Positions 36,014-44,998 of a DNA stretch of 64,000 bases are shown here, in pieces; within the stretch, counting starts at the first letter, position 1; each line of letters opens with the position of its first letter. This stretch comes from Bradyrhizobium liaoningense (GTDB taxonomy: Bacteria; Pseudomonadota; Alphaproteobacteria; Rhizobiales; Xanthobacteraceae), in the NCBI RefSeq assembly GCF_018130825.1, contig NZ_JAFCJS010000005.1:310001-374000 (forward strand), read 5' to 3'. The notes under the pieces were generated by a model that saw only the letters and a list, made by a program, of their open reading frames with translations, did no database searches and was not told the DNA's origin. A program made the translations under genes and the position numbers.

Positions 36014-38413
36014 ATGTATCAAGTTCTTTACTGTCTCACCGACGAGCATGATTGGCGACTGGTCGCGCTGGGCGGAGCGGTGTGCCTGCTCGCGAGCGCC
36101 GCAGCGATCAGCCTGTTTCACCGGGCGCGCGCGACGCGGGGCCCGGGACGCCTCGCCTGGATCACCCTGGATGCTGCCGTCAGCGGATGCGGCGTCTGGG
36201 CGACGCATTTCATCGCGATGCTCGCCTATGGGCCGGGCGGCGCCGGCGCCTACAACATCCCGGTCACGATCCTTTCGCTGATCCTTGCGATCTCCGTAAC
36301 CTTCGTGGGTCTGAGCATCGCGGTATCGTCCTCGCGCGCGGCTTGGGTCGTCGTCGGCGGCGCCATCGTCGGCGGCGGTGTCGCGGCGATGCATTATACC
36401 GGCATGGCGGCGCTGGAGATGCCGGCCCGCGTGGACTGGGTCGGAAGCACTGTTGCCGTTTCGGTGTTGCTCGGAATTGTCTTTGCTGCACTCGCGCTGT
36501 TCGTCGCCGCGCGACGCGACGATCTCTCCCATGCGCTGAGCGCGACCGCCTTGCTGACGCTCGCCATCGTTGCACATCATTTCACCGCGATGGGCGCCGT
36601 GCTGCTGACGCCGGACCCGACGCTGGCGATCAGCGGGCTCGCGGTTCCGCCTGCCTCGATGTCCTTCCTCACCGCCACCGCCGCGGTTGCGATCATCGCG
36701 ATTGCGCTCGCTTCCGCGCTGCTCGACCGCCGCGCCAAGGGCGAACTGGGACGCCAGCAGCTGGTGCTGGACTCCGCGCTCGAGAACATGTCGCAGGGGC
36801 TGTGCATGTTCGATGCGGACGGCAAGATCATCCTGTTCAACGAGCGATATGCGTCGATGCTCCGCCGTACCGACATCGCGCTCACCGGCCGTCTGCTGGT
36901 CGACGTGCTCAGGGAAGAGCAGGCCAAGGGCCAGTGGCTGGGCGATGCCGATGAATTCTTCGCGCGGCTCGTCGCCGATGCGCGCGAGGGCCGCACCACG
37001 ACCGACGTCGTCAACCGGTTCGGCCGCTCCATCCGCGTCGTCAACCAGCCGATGCAGGGCGGCGGCTGGGTCGCGACCTTCGAGGACATCACCGAATGGC
37101 TGGAGGCCCAGGCCAAGATCACGCACATGGCACGCCATGACGCGCTGACCGGCCTGCCGAACCGCGTGCTGTTCCACGAGGAGCTCGAGCAGGGACTGCA
37201 CCGGGCGAAATCGGACGATCAGCTCGCGGTGCTCTGTCTCGATCTCGATCATTTCAAGGACATCAACGACTCGCTCGGCCATCCCATCGGCGATGCGCTG
37301 CTCAAGGAGGTCGGTCGCAGGCTGAAGGCCACGGTCGGCGAGCACGACACGGTGGCTCGGCTTGGCGGCGACGAATTCGCGGTGGTCCAGATCGGACGGT
37401 CGGAGGAAGCCGCTGCGCGGTCGCTTGCCGGCCGCCTCGTCGAGGTGATCTCGGCGCCTTACGAGATCGACGACCATCAGATCGTCATCGGTGTTTCGAT
37501 CGGCATCTCGTTGTCGCCGCAGGACGGCGACAATCCGGACGAGCTGCTCAAGAACGCCGATCTCGCGCTGTACCGCGCCAAGGCGGACGGCCGCGGCACC
37601 TATCGCTTCTTCGAGACCGGCATGGATGCGCGCGCGCAGGCGCGGCGCCTGCTGGAAATGGATCTGCGCGCAGCGCTGCAGCGCGACGAGTTCCAGCCGT
37701 ACTATCAGCCGATCCGCGACGTCGCCAGCGGCCGGGTCGTCGCCTTCGAGGCGCTGTTGCGCTGGAATCATCCGCAGCGCGGCCTGATCGCTCCCATCAG
37801 CTTCATTCCGCTCGCCGAGGAAACCGGACTCATCGTCCAGCTCGGCGAATTCGTGCTGCGCTCCGCCTGCACCGACGCGGCCACCTGGCCCGACGATATC
37901 GACGTTGCCGTCAACCTGTCGCCGGTGCAGTTCAAGAGCCCGAACCTGATCGCATCCGTGACCGCGGCGCTGGCCGCCTCGGGACTTGAGGCGCACCGCC
38001 TCGAGCTCGAGATCACCGAGTCCGTGCTGCTGCAGAACAGCGAGGCGACGCTGACCACGCTGCACGAGCTGCGCGCCATGGGCGTGCGGATCTCGCTCGA
38101 CGATTTCGGCACCGGCTATTCGTCGCTGAGCTATCTGCGCAGCTTCCCGTTCGACAAGATCAAGATCGACCGCTCCTTCGTGTCGGAGCTGGCGACGCGC
38201 GAGGATTCCATGGCGATCATCCGCGCCGTGACCGGCCTTGGCCGCAGTCTCGGGATCGTCACCACGGCGGAAGGCGTCGAGAACGATGCGCAGCTCGAAC
38301 TGCTCCGGCGCGAGGGTTGCACGCAGGCGCAGGGTTATCTGTTCAGCAAGCCGCGGCCTGCCTCGGAAGTGGCGATGATGCTGGACCGGCCGCGGCTGCG
38401 CGCCTCGGCCTGA
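36014..38413 (+). CDS. MHYT-PAS-GGDEF-EAL cyclic-di-GMP signalling protein
   Basis: 799 residues. The membrane sensor has seven hydrophobic segments with all three MHYT motifs (ATHFIAM at 63-69, AAMHYTGM about 125-131, AHHFTAMG about 187-194), thought to bind metal for gas or redox sensing. A PAS-like domain (ENMSQGLCMFDADGKI) follows, then a GGDEF domain with an intact catalytic motif (RLGGDEFAVV) and an EAL domain with intact EAL (AFEALLRWNHP) and the DDFGTGYSSL loop. Both synthase and phosphodiesterase activities are thus possible. Such proteins control motility and biofilm formation. It is monocistronic. Confidence 0.93.
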   Translation: MYQVLYCLTDEHDWRLVALGGAVCLLASAAAISLFHRARATRGPGRLAWITLDAAVSGCGVWATHFIAMLAYGPGGAGAYNIPVTILSLILAISVTFVGLSIAVSSSRAAWVVVGGAIVGGGVAAMHYTGMAALEMPARVDWVGSTVAVSVLLGIVFAALALFVAARRDDLSHALSATALLTLAIVAHHFTAMGAVLLTPDPTLAISGLAVPPASMSFLTATAAVAIIAIALASALLDRRAKGELGRQQLVLDSALENMSQGLCMFDADGKIILFNERYASMLRRTDIALTGRLLVDVLREEQAKGQWLGDADEFFARLVADAREGRTTTDVVNRFGRSIRVVNQPMQGGGWVATFEDITEWLEAQAKITHMARHDALTGLPNRVLFHEELEQGLHRAKSDDQLAVLCLDLDHFKDINDSLGHPIGDALLKEVGRRLKATVGEHDTVARLGGDEFAVVQIGRSEEAAARSLAGRLVEVISAPYEIDDHQIVIGVSIGISLSPQDGDNPDELLKNADLALYRAKADGRGTYRFFETGMDARAQARRLLEMDLRAALQRDEFQPYYQPIRDVASGRVVAFEALLRWNHPQRGLIAPISFIPLAEETGLIVQLGEFVLRSACTDAATWPDDIDVAVNLSPVQFKSPNLIASVTAALAASGLEAHRLELEITESVLLQNSEATLTTLHELRAMGVRISLDDFGTGYSSLSYLRSFPFDKIKIDRSFVSELATREDSMAIIRAVTGLGRSLGIVTTAEGVENDAQLELLRREGCTQAQGYLFSKPRPASEVAMMLDRPRLRASA

Positions 38414-38417
38414 AGGA

Positions 38418-38852
38418 TCAGCCGCGGCGCAACGCGAAATGCGCGCCGCAGAACGCCATCACGGCGCCGAGGCACAATGCGGCAAGGCCAGCCAGCACGC
38501 CCGAGACGGTCGGGATCGGGCTCGGCGCCGAGGCGACCTGGCCGGCACCCGCAAGCAGGAGCACGCCGACCGCGATCAGGAACTGCCGCATCCGCTGCGG
38601 GATCTGGCCGGAGACGGCGCTCTGCATCAGGCTCGCTGTGAAATAGCCGCCGGAGAATCCGACCGTTGCGATCAGCCACCAGGCGATCGCCGCGCCGGCC
38701 GGAATGAACTCATGCGTGTCGGAGCGCCAGAGACCGCCGAGGTCGAGACCGTAGCGCGCGCCCAGCATGTGCACCGCGAGCGCGAGCAGCACGCCGGAGA
38801 TCATTGCGGCGCCGAGAATCAGGCGACGCGGAAAAAAGGTCGTCTCAGCCAT
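38418..38852 (-). CDS. Small integral membrane protein of unknown function
   Basis: 144 residues from the ATG at 38852 (MAETTFFPRR); a longer frame upstream overlaps the divergent gene region and is less likely. There are four hydrophobic segments (LILGAAMISGVLLALAVHML, AIAWWLIATVGFSGGYFTA, FLIAVGVLLLAGAG, LAGLAALCLGAVMAFCGA). No family was recognised. It is convergent with the cyclic-di-GMP gene (4-bp gap) and divergent from the next gene (64 bp). Confidence 0.65.
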   Translation of the reverse strand: MAETTFFPRRLILGAAMISGVLLALAVHMLGARYGLDLGGLWRSDTHEFIPAGAAIAWWLIATVGFSGGYFTASLMQSAVSGQIPQRMRQFLIAVGVLLLAGAGQVASAPSPIPTVSGVLAGLAALCLGAVMAFCGAHFALRRG

Positions 38853-38916
38853 GCCTCGCTTGTAGGATGGGCGAGGGCGATCGCGCAAGCACATCGCGGA
38901 CGGGATTGAATTCGAG

Positions 38917-39498
38917 ATGCAGGTTTCGGGAGCCGAGGCGGCCACGAGCTACGCCTACAAGGCGTCACTGATCGGCTCGGCGCATCGTTTCGAGCTGACG
39001 GAGGAGGGATTGTCCTGGCACATCGCGGGACGTTCGGGCCTGTGGCGCTATGACGAGATCTCGGCGATCCGGCTGTCGTTCCGTCCGGTGTCGATGCAGC
39101 AGCATCGCTTTCGCGCCGATGTCCGCCACGCCAAGGGCGGCCGCATCGCCATCCTGTCGACGAGCTGGCAGACCGCGGCCCTGATGGCGCCGCAGGACAA
39201 CGGTTTTCGCGATTTTCTGATCGAGCTCCACGCGCGGATGGCGAAAGCGGGCAGCCGCGCGGAATTGACCGCAGGTCTCGGCCGCAAGACCTATGCGGCC
39301 GTGCTGGCATTCCTGGCGGTGCTCGCCGTGGCGATGACGGGGCTCCTGATCCGCGCCCTCATGATCGGCGAATTCGCCGGTGTGCTGTTCATCCTCGGCT
39401 TCGCCGCGCTGTTCGCCTGGCAGGTCGGCGGCTTCGTGCGGCGCAACCAGCCGCAGCGCTACAGTTTCGATCGCGTGCCGAAGGCCCTGCTGCCTTAG
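38917..39498 (+). CDS. Membrane protein of unknown function with an N-terminal PH-like region
   Basis: 193 residues. The first 125 residues are soluble and beta-rich (HRFELTEEGLSWHIAGRSGLW, DEISAIRLSFRP), resembling a small membrane-proximal PH-like domain; two transmembrane helices (about 128-150 and 154-174) follow, with a short cytoplasmic tail. No named family was recognised. It is convergent with the MocR gene. Confidence 0.65.
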   Translation: MQVSGAEAATSYAYKASLIGSAHRFELTEEGLSWHIAGRSGLWRYDEISAIRLSFRPVSMQQHRFRADVRHAKGGRIAILSTSWQTAALMAPQDNGFRDFLIELHARMAKAGSRAELTAGLGRKTYAAVLAFLAVLAVAMTGLLIRALMIGEFAGVLFILGFAALFAWQVGGFVRRNQPQRYSFDRVPKALLP

Positions 39499-39511
39499 TC
39501 CCCACGGTGCG

Positions 39512-40855
39512 CTACTCTGTCGAGTCGAAATCCTCTTCCTTGGTGCCGAGCAGCGAGACGATCGTGCGCAGGCCGGAATCGAGTTGCTCCGGGGTGGGCG
39601 GGGCGAGCGCGAGCCGCACCGCGTTCGGTGCATGGCCATGCGCAATCGCGAAGGTCGAGGACGGCGTCAGCGCGATGCCGCGCCTCGCTGCGGCCGCGAC
39701 GAAGGTCTGCGAGCGCCAGTGCGGCGGCAACGTCAACCACAGATGATATGCGCGTGTGTCGGCCGCGATCTGGTAGCCGGCGAGCAGCCTTGCCGCGGTC
39801 TGCTGGCGGCGTGCGGCGTCGATGCGCTTCAGCCGCGTCAGCTCGGCGACGGTGCCGTCGGCCATCAGCCGCTGGCCGGACGCGAGCGCGTGGCCGGAAG
39901 CGATCCAGCCGCCGGTGCGGACCGCGCTCATCACGCTCTCGCGCAAGTGAGGCGGGGTGACGAGGATGCCGAGTGCAAGGCCCGGCGCGACCTTCTTGGA
40001 CAGGCTGTCGATCACGATGCAGCGGTCCGGCCCGAGTGCGGCCAGCGGCGTGTCGTCGGCGAGGAAGCCGTAGACGGCGTCCTCGATGATGGTGAGATCG
40101 AGCTTCTCGGCGACGCGCATGATGTCGGCGCGCCGCGTCGCGTTCATGGTGACGCCGAGCGGGTTCTGAATGATCGGCTGGAGGTACAGCGCCGACAGAT
40201 GCGCCTCGCGATGCGCTTTCTGAATCGCATCGGGACGCGCGCCGAATTCGTCCATCGGAATCGGCACCAGCGTGATGCCGAGCCGCGCGGCGATGCTCTT
40301 GACGTAAGGGTAGGTCAGCGCCTCGACGCCGCAGCGCCCGCCGGTGGGGACGAGCGCGGCGAGCGCGGCCGCGAGCGACTGCTTGCCGTTGGCGGTGAAG
40401 ACGATCTGCTCGGCCTGCGGCATGAAATCCTTGCGCGCGAGATAGGCCGCGGCCGCATTGCGCGCGCTCTTGGTGCCGGTGCTGGTCGAGACCCGCAGCG
40501 CCGATTCGAGCGCGTCGACGCGCTCGAGACCCGCGAGGCTCTTGGCGATCATGGCCCATTGTTGCGGCAATAACGGATAATTGACCTCGAAATCGATCCG
40601 AGCGTCGCGCGGCTCACTCAGCGCCTCGACCTCGCGCCTGATGTCGCCGGAGATGAAGGTGCCGCGGCCGACCTCGCCGACCACGAGGCCGCGGCGGAGC
40701 AACTCCGTATAAACCCGGCTCGCGGTCGAGACCGCAATGCCACGATCATAGGCAAAATTGCGCTGCGGCGGCAGCCGGTCGCCGGGCCTTAACGTGCCGT
40801 TAGAGATATCCGCGGCAATGGCATCGGCAAGCTTCACGTACTCGAACTTGGACAT
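39512..40855 (-). CDS. MocR-family regulator: GntR HTH fused to a PLP aminotransferase-like domain
   Basis: 447 residues. The N-terminal GntR winged helix (LADAIAADISNGTLRPGDRLPPQR, STASRVYTELLRRGLV) is fused to a fold-type-I aminotransferase domain with the PLP Lys in IDSLSKKVAPGLALG and the PLP-contact stretch TIIEDAVYGFL. MocR proteins sense amino-acid- or vitamin B6-like effectors and control neighbouring genes. It diverges from a small DUF1127 gene. The effector is unknown. Confidence 0.92.
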   Translation of the reverse strand: MSKFEYVKLADAIAADISNGTLRPGDRLPPQRNFAYDRGIAVSTASRVYTELLRRGLVVGEVGRGTFISGDIRREVEALSEPRDARIDFEVNYPLLPQQWAMIAKSLAGLERVDALESALRVSTSTGTKSARNAAAAYLARKDFMPQAEQIVFTANGKQSLAAALAALVPTGGRCGVEALTYPYVKSIAARLGITLVPIPMDEFGARPDAIQKAHREAHLSALYLQPIIQNPLGVTMNATRRADIMRVAEKLDLTIIEDAVYGFLADDTPLAALGPDRCIVIDSLSKKVAPGLALGILVTPPHLRESVMSAVRTGGWIASGHALASGQRLMADGTVAELTRLKRIDAARRQQTAARLLAGYQIAADTRAYHLWLTLPPHWRSQTFVAAAARRGIALTPSSTFAIAHGHAPNAVRLALAPPTPEQLDSGLRTIVSLLGTKEEDFDSTE

Positions 40856-41041
40856 TATTGCACCGAGAGCAATGTTTTACTTGCTCCGAGAAGTGTACTG
40901 GAGCATTTAAGTTTCATCAAGTTCCGCGATTGAGCCGAGGAGAGCGAGAGCAATCCGACGGCAAATGAGGTGCAGGCGCTGAGTGCGTCCGTGCCAACGG
41001 CACCTGCTTCGCCGCGCGGGACGATACGCCGGAGAAGAAAC

Positions 41042-41278
41042 ATGACCACGATCTCGCAAACTGCCGGGCGGAGTTTACGCCCATCCTCCTCGAGCGGATT
41101 TTTTGGCACGCTCGTCACCGCCGCCTATGCGCTGTTCGACCGCCTGGAGCGCCGCTCCGCCGTCAAGACCCTGAACGAGCTCGACGACCGCGCCCTGCGC
41201 GACATCGGCATCAATCGCAGCCAGATCGAGGACGCCGTCTACGGGCAGTTCAAGGCCGAGCTGTCGCGGTATCTGTAA
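41042..41278 (+). CDS. DUF1127-family small protein
   Basis: 78 residues with an N-terminal variable part and the conserved C-terminal motif TLNELDDRALRDIGINRSQIE, the DUF1127 (YjiS-like) signature. Proteins of this type are small, Arg-rich and linked in some alphaproteobacteria to RNA turnover and phosphate or carbon adaptation. It diverges from the MocR gene and is followed by a dense run of repeats. Confidence 0.88.
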   Translation: MTTISQTAGRSLRPSSSSGFFGTLVTAAYALFDRLERRSAVKTLNELDDRALRDIGINRSQIEDAVYGQFKAELSRYL

Positions 41279-41290
41279 AACGCCACTCTC

Positions 41291-41422
41291 GTGTCCCGGA
41301 CGCGACGCAGCGCGCGAGCGCTGCGGCGCAGAGCCGGGACCCAGCGGGCCCGCACTCGCTGCAGCATGGGCCCCGGCTCTGCAGCGCGCCGCTGAAGTAG
41401 CGCTGCGCTACGTCCGGGGCAC
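41291..41422. repeat. Palindromic repeat (GTGTCCCGGACGCG type)
   Basis: Starts GTGTCCCGGACGCG and ends GCTACGTCCGGGGCAC, forming imperfect inverted ends, with internal GAGCCGGGACCC / GGGCCCCGGCTC arms. Directly downstream of the DUF1127 stop, so it may also end that transcript. Confidence 0.7.
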
Positions 41423-41455
41423 GAAACCTAGTTTTCGCGCACACTTGCCTCAACG

Positions 41456-41508
41456 TCGTCATTGCGAGCGCAGCGAAGCAATCCAGAATCTCTCCGCGGA
41501 GGCAGTAT
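41456..41508. repeat. Short repeat fragment (GTCATTGCGAGCGCAGCGAAGC type)
   Basis: Contains CATTGCGAGCGCAGCGAAGC followed by AATCCAGAATC, a familiar short interspersed repeat sequence in these genomes. Only one arm is present, so it is probably a truncated copy. Confidence 0.6.
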
Positions 41509-41514
41509 CCATCC

Positions 41515-41659
41515 CGTCATCCTGAGGCACGAGTAGCGCGGTGCGGAGCATCGTGCTGAGAGCCTCGAAGGATGAACGGCCGAGATGCCGCCGGGCCGTC
41601 GCCCTTCGAGGCTCTCCACGCGACGCGTTGCGTCGCATGGTTCGCGCTCAGGGTGACGG
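41515..41659. repeat. Inverted-end repeat (CGTCATCCTGAGG type)
   Basis: Starts CGTCATCCTGAGG and ends CGCTCAGGGTGACG, which are near-perfect inverted ends, and holds inner arms GAGAGCCTCGAAGG / CCTTCGAGGCTCTC around a core. It abuts the previous two repeats; the three together fill most of 41279-41660. Beyond it (41660-41840) I see a further partial repeat-like piece near 41690 but no gene. Confidence 0.7.
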
Positions 41660-41840
41660 TCTTGGATAGTTCTCGTAGGATGGCTAGAGCGAAGCGAAAC
41701 CCAGCACACTTTTGAATACACGGAAGCATGATAGGTTTTGCAAGAGCTCAATCCATCGGATTTGCAGGCACACCTTTGCAGCCTCGCGGCTTGTTTCGCC
41801 CGAGCTAGGATTGCGCGGACAGGTATTTGAGGTTTAGACG

Positions 41841-42202
41841 ATGGTCGACAGCTTCGACTCTCTGCCTTGGCACGATGCCGCGTTGCTGGAACTGACGATT
41901 GATCGGCGGGACCCTGGGGCTCGTGACGAGATTCGCGTTCAAGTCATTTGGCCTGACGGCGGCCGCGCAACCGTGTTTTTCGCGATTGCTATGCCATGAC
42001 GGCCGACATGAATTTCGGCATTATCGCCGACGAGCGAGTTCTCAGCGCTTCGTTGATCGAAGACGATCCGGGCTTAACATCGATTCGAGACCGGTGGAGG
42101 CCGCTCGGCGTAACGCTAGACATGCTACGCTGCTATCGGCTGGAGATGTCTTCGACATCCAGCGTCCTGCGAATCTACGCCGAAAAATTTGAAGTCGCAT
42201 AG
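41841..42202 (+). pseudogene. Small gene of unknown function interrupted by a frameshift in a T run
   Basis: An ATG at 41841 opens a frame encoding MVDSFDSLPWHDAALLELTI and onward, which stops at 41997-41999. The continuation is in the frame beginning before the ATG at 41996 (MTADMNFGIIADERVLSASL) and ends at 42202. The two join naturally at the run of five T at 41976-41980: one added T would give a single protein of about 120 residues reading through VFFRDCYAMT. So either a 1-base deletion has inactivated the gene or the sequence has a homopolymer error. No family was recognised. Confidence 0.6.
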
Positions 42203-42204
42203 CT

Positions 42205-42294
42205 TCGTAGCCCGGATGGAGCGCAGCGTAATCCGGGATTCCATCCACACGGACAGAGCGGCCCCGGATTGCGCTGCGCTCCATCCGGGCTACG
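42205..42294. repeat. Palindromic repeat (CGTAGCCCGGATGGAGCGCAG type)
   Basis: Left arm from TCGTAGCCCGGATGGAGCGC and right arm ending GCTCCATCCGGGCTACGA are inverted repeats of about 33 bp with one mismatch, around a 27-bp core. It starts directly after the frameshifted gene and ends just before the universal stress gene stop, so it can fold into a terminator-like stem for both. Confidence 0.8.
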
Positions 42295-42309
42295 AGCCCG
42301 GTGCTCCCC

Positions 42310-42735
42310 TCAATGCCTGACCACCAGCACGGAGCACTTGGCATAGCGCACGACGTGCCCGGCATTGGAGCCGAGGAAGTAGGTGCGCATCGCAGGCCTG
42401 TGCGAGGTCATCACGATCAAATCGGCCTTCATGTGCACGGCTTCTTCCAGGATCTCGTGGTAGATGCCGCCCTGGCGCACCACGCTGGAGATGCGAGCAG
42501 GCTCGATGCCGGATTCGCGCGCGACGATGGCGAGGGCTTCCTCGGAGGTCTGGCGCTGCTGTTCGTCGAAATCGGCCGGGACGTATTCGGCGAGCATCAC
42601 CGGCGTCATCGGCAGTACGTTGAGCAGGCGCACAGTGCCGCTCCAGGTCTGCGACAGCGTTGCCGCGGTCGCGATCGCCGGCTTGGCGAGATCGGTGTCG
42701 GCGAGGTCGATGGGCACGAGGATGGACTTGAACAT
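42310..42735 (-). CDS. Universal stress protein (UspA family)
   Basis: 141 residues from the ATG at 42735 (MFKSILVPIDLADTDLAKPA). The UspA fold is shown by the first strand ILVPID, the segment KADLIVMTSHRP and the nucleotide-binding loop GSNAGHVVRYAKCSVLVVR (G-2X-G-9X-G(S/T)-like, with GS-NAGHV). It is a cytoplasmic ATP-binding stress protein. It is separated from the SixA gene by 76 bp on the same strand. Confidence 0.9.
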   Translation of the reverse strand: MFKSILVPIDLADTDLAKPAIATAATLSQTWSGTVRLLNVLPMTPVMLAEYVPADFDEQQRQTSEEALAIVARESGIEPARISSVVRQGGIYHEILEEAVHMKADLIVMTSHRPAMRTYFLGSNAGHVVRYAKCSVLVVRH

Positions 42736-42811
42736 CTGCGCCTCCAGTCTTCCGGTCAGGAAGTCTTGTGACCAAGCTGGATCAACCGGTCGAGACGGCG
42801 CCCGCGCGTCT

Positions 42812-43348
42812 CTAGCCCGATCGAAGCAGCTTGGGGCTGACGAACAGCACCAGCTTGCCGTGGCGGTAGGCCACGTCCCCCCAATCCTTGACGTCAAAGT
42901 CGAAGATCGCAAGCCCCGCCGTGGGCAGGTTGTGGGCGAGCGCCTTGGCGCCGGTCTGATCGCCGCCGCCGATCAGCATCAGGGCGATCTCGTGCATGCC
43001 GGGATTGTGCCCGACCAGCAGCAACCGCTTCGGATCGGCGGGAATCGTTGCAGTGCGAATGGATTCCAGGAGCTGCGCGGGATCGGCGCCGTAGAGTTCT
43101 GGCAGGACCTCGACCTGCGGCGCCGGGACGCGGTCCTTCATCGTATGCCAGGCGATGTCCCAGGTCTGCCGGGCGCGGACGGCATGCGACACCAGCACGG
43201 CATTGGGGAAGGGCGGGTGGCTGGCGATCCAGTCGCCCATCTGGGCGGCATCCTTGTGGCCGCGGTCGTCGAGGCGGCGATCCTGGTCACGGCCGCTTGG
43301 CGCGTCAGTCTCTGTCTTGGCGTGACGCAGCAGCATCAAACGGCGCAT
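42812..43348 (-). CDS. sixA: SixA-like phosphohistidine phosphatase
   Basis: 178 residues from the ATG at 43348 (an ATG at 43354 is equally possible). Histidine phosphatase superfamily: the catalytic motif LMLLRHAKTE at the N terminus (RHA in place of RHG), Arg in VRARQTW and the second His in LLLVGHNPGMHE. SixA removes phosphate from HPt-type phosphohistidine, as in the ArcB relay and the nitrogen PTS. It is divergent from the FAD oxidoreductase gene. Confidence 0.85.
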   Translation of the reverse strand: MRRLMLLRHAKTETDAPSGRDQDRRLDDRGHKDAAQMGDWIASHPPFPNAVLVSHAVRARQTWDIAWHTMKDRVPAPQVEVLPELYGADPAQLLESIRTATIPADPKRLLLVGHNPGMHEIALMLIGGGDQTGAKALAHNLPTAGLAIFDFDVKDWGDVAYRHGKLVLFVSPKLLRSG

Positions 43349-43442
43349 TGGCATTCTCGAATCGTTCCACGTCCTGGATAATCTACAGGCGCCGGTTGAG
43401 GACAAGGTGACAGGCGCCCGGTTGGTATTTTAAGAAAACGAC

Positions 43443-44912
43443 ATGAGCGAGACTTTCACAAGCGTGTCCCAGGAAGAAGCCGGCTTTCGCGAGCGCGCAC
43501 GGCTGTCGTTCGAACTTGACGCCGACATCTGCGTGATCGGGGCCGGGCTTGCGGGGCTCTCCATCGCGCTGGAGGCGGCCCGGCTCGGGGCCAGCGTCGC
43601 GGTGCTCGAGGGCCGCCATGTTGGCTGGAATGCCTCCGGCAACCAGCTCGGTACCGTGATGCCGGGTTTTGCGCTGCCGCTCACCGAGCTGATCGAGCGC
43701 ATCGGTTTCGAGGACGCGCGCGAATTGTGGGCGCTGTCGAAGGAGGGGGCCGAATTCGTCCGCGCCAACGCCACCGAGGAGAACATGCCGGGAATCGCCC
43801 CCAGCGACGGCGTGCTGGAGGTCTCCAACGTCGATGCCGGCGACCGGCTGATCAGCCGGTTGCAGATGCTGAACGAGGATTTTGACACCGAGGTCGAGGG
43901 CTGGCAGGTCGATCGCGTCCGCGAGGTGCTGAAGACCGATCGTTACTTCCACGGCGTGTATTATCCCCGGGCGTTCCAGGTCGACGGCCGCAAATACGTG
44001 CACGGCCTTGCGGCGCTGGCGCGGCGGGCAGGCGCCCGCATCTTCGAGGACACGCCGGTCGTCAGCATCGATCATTCCGGCATCCGCAAGCGCATCGTCA
44101 CGCCCTCGGCGCGGCTGCGGGCCACCCACATCGTGCTCGCCGGCAACATCCATCTCGGCGCGCCCTTACGGCGCCTGTCGGAGACGCTGCTGCCGGTCTG
44201 GCGTTATGCCGGCATCACTGCGCCGCTCGGCGAGCGCGTGCATGAGATCATCGCCTTCAAGGGATCGGTGATGGATTCCGACGGCGTCGATCATTTCCGC
44301 ATCGTCGATGGCGACCGCCTGCTGTGGGAAAGCCCGGAGACCACCTGGGCCGCGCGGCCGCAGCGCTTTGCAGGCAGCGTCAGGCGGCGGATCCGGTCGA
44401 TCTTCCCCGAACTCGGCAATGCCGAGATCGCCGAGACATTCGGCGGCGCTACCGGCCACACCGTGCACGGCATGCCGCAGATCGGCCAGCTGCGCAAAGG
44501 CCTGTGGGTGGCGAGCGGGTTCGGCCGCCAGGGCATGAACACATCGGCCATGGCCGGACAGTTGATCGCGCGCAGCATCCTGTGGGGCGATGACCGCTGG
44601 AAACTGTTCTCGCCATTCGAGCTGGTCTGGGCCGGCGGGGCGACCGGCCGCGTTGCCGGCCAATTGGTCGGCATCTGGGGCAGGGCGAGTTCGGCCGCAG
44701 CGGGCTCGCTCGCCCGCTACCGCGAGCGTGCCAGGGCCAAGGACAGAGAGCGAGAGGCCCGTCTGGCCGAGGCCAACCGCGCCGCCGGCACCGGTCCGCG
44801 CCGTCTGCCGCCGGGTCTGCGGCCGCAGCCGGCGCTTGCGCCGGAACATGCGGCCCAAGGCGTGAAACAGGCTGCGGAACCGGCTGTCCAGGACCAGAGC
44901 GTCTCGCAATAA
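43443..44912 (+). CDS. FAD-dependent amino-acid-oxidase-type oxidoreductase (DAO family)
   Basis: 489 residues. The dinucleotide-binding motif CVIGAGLAGLSIALEAARLG is followed by the adenosine-binding acidic end (AVLEGRHVGWNASGNQ), and the C-terminal FAD contact is GATGHTVHGMPQIG and GLWVASGFGRQGMN. This fits the DadA/PuuB-like family that oxidises amino acids or polyamines. The last 75 residues form an Ala/Arg/Pro-rich, probably disordered tail (from ASSAAAGSLARYRERARAKD), which is unusual for the family. The start follows a weak ribosome-binding sequence. The substrate is unknown. Confidence 0.85.
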   Translation: MSETFTSVSQEEAGFRERARLSFELDADICVIGAGLAGLSIALEAARLGASVAVLEGRHVGWNASGNQLGTVMPGFALPLTELIERIGFEDARELWALSKEGAEFVRANATEENMPGIAPSDGVLEVSNVDAGDRLISRLQMLNEDFDTEVEGWQVDRVREVLKTDRYFHGVYYPRAFQVDGRKYVHGLAALARRAGARIFEDTPVVSIDHSGIRKRIVTPSARLRATHIVLAGNIHLGAPLRRLSETLLPVWRYAGITAPLGERVHEIIAFKGSVMDSDGVDHFRIVDGDRLLWESPETTWAARPQRFAGSVRRRIRSIFPELGNAEIAETFGGATGHTVHGMPQIGQLRKGLWVASGFGRQGMNTSAMAGQLIARSILWGDDRWKLFSPFELVWAGGATGRVAGQLVGIWGRASSAAAGSLARYRERARAKDREREARLAEANRAAGTGPRRLPPGLRPQPALAPEHAAQGVKQAAEPAVQDQSVSQ

Positions 44913-44998
44913 GTTGAGAAATCCTCCGCCCGGAAGTGTAACGTCGGCCGTTAGAGCCCGTATCTCAGGGCGTGGACGTCCCGCGCACGGAGAATGAG

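Noticed and set aside
35807..38065. Minus-strand frame of 752 codons opposite the cyclic-di-GMP gene
   Set aside because: Antisense shadow of a gene with intact MHYT, GGDEF and EAL motifs.
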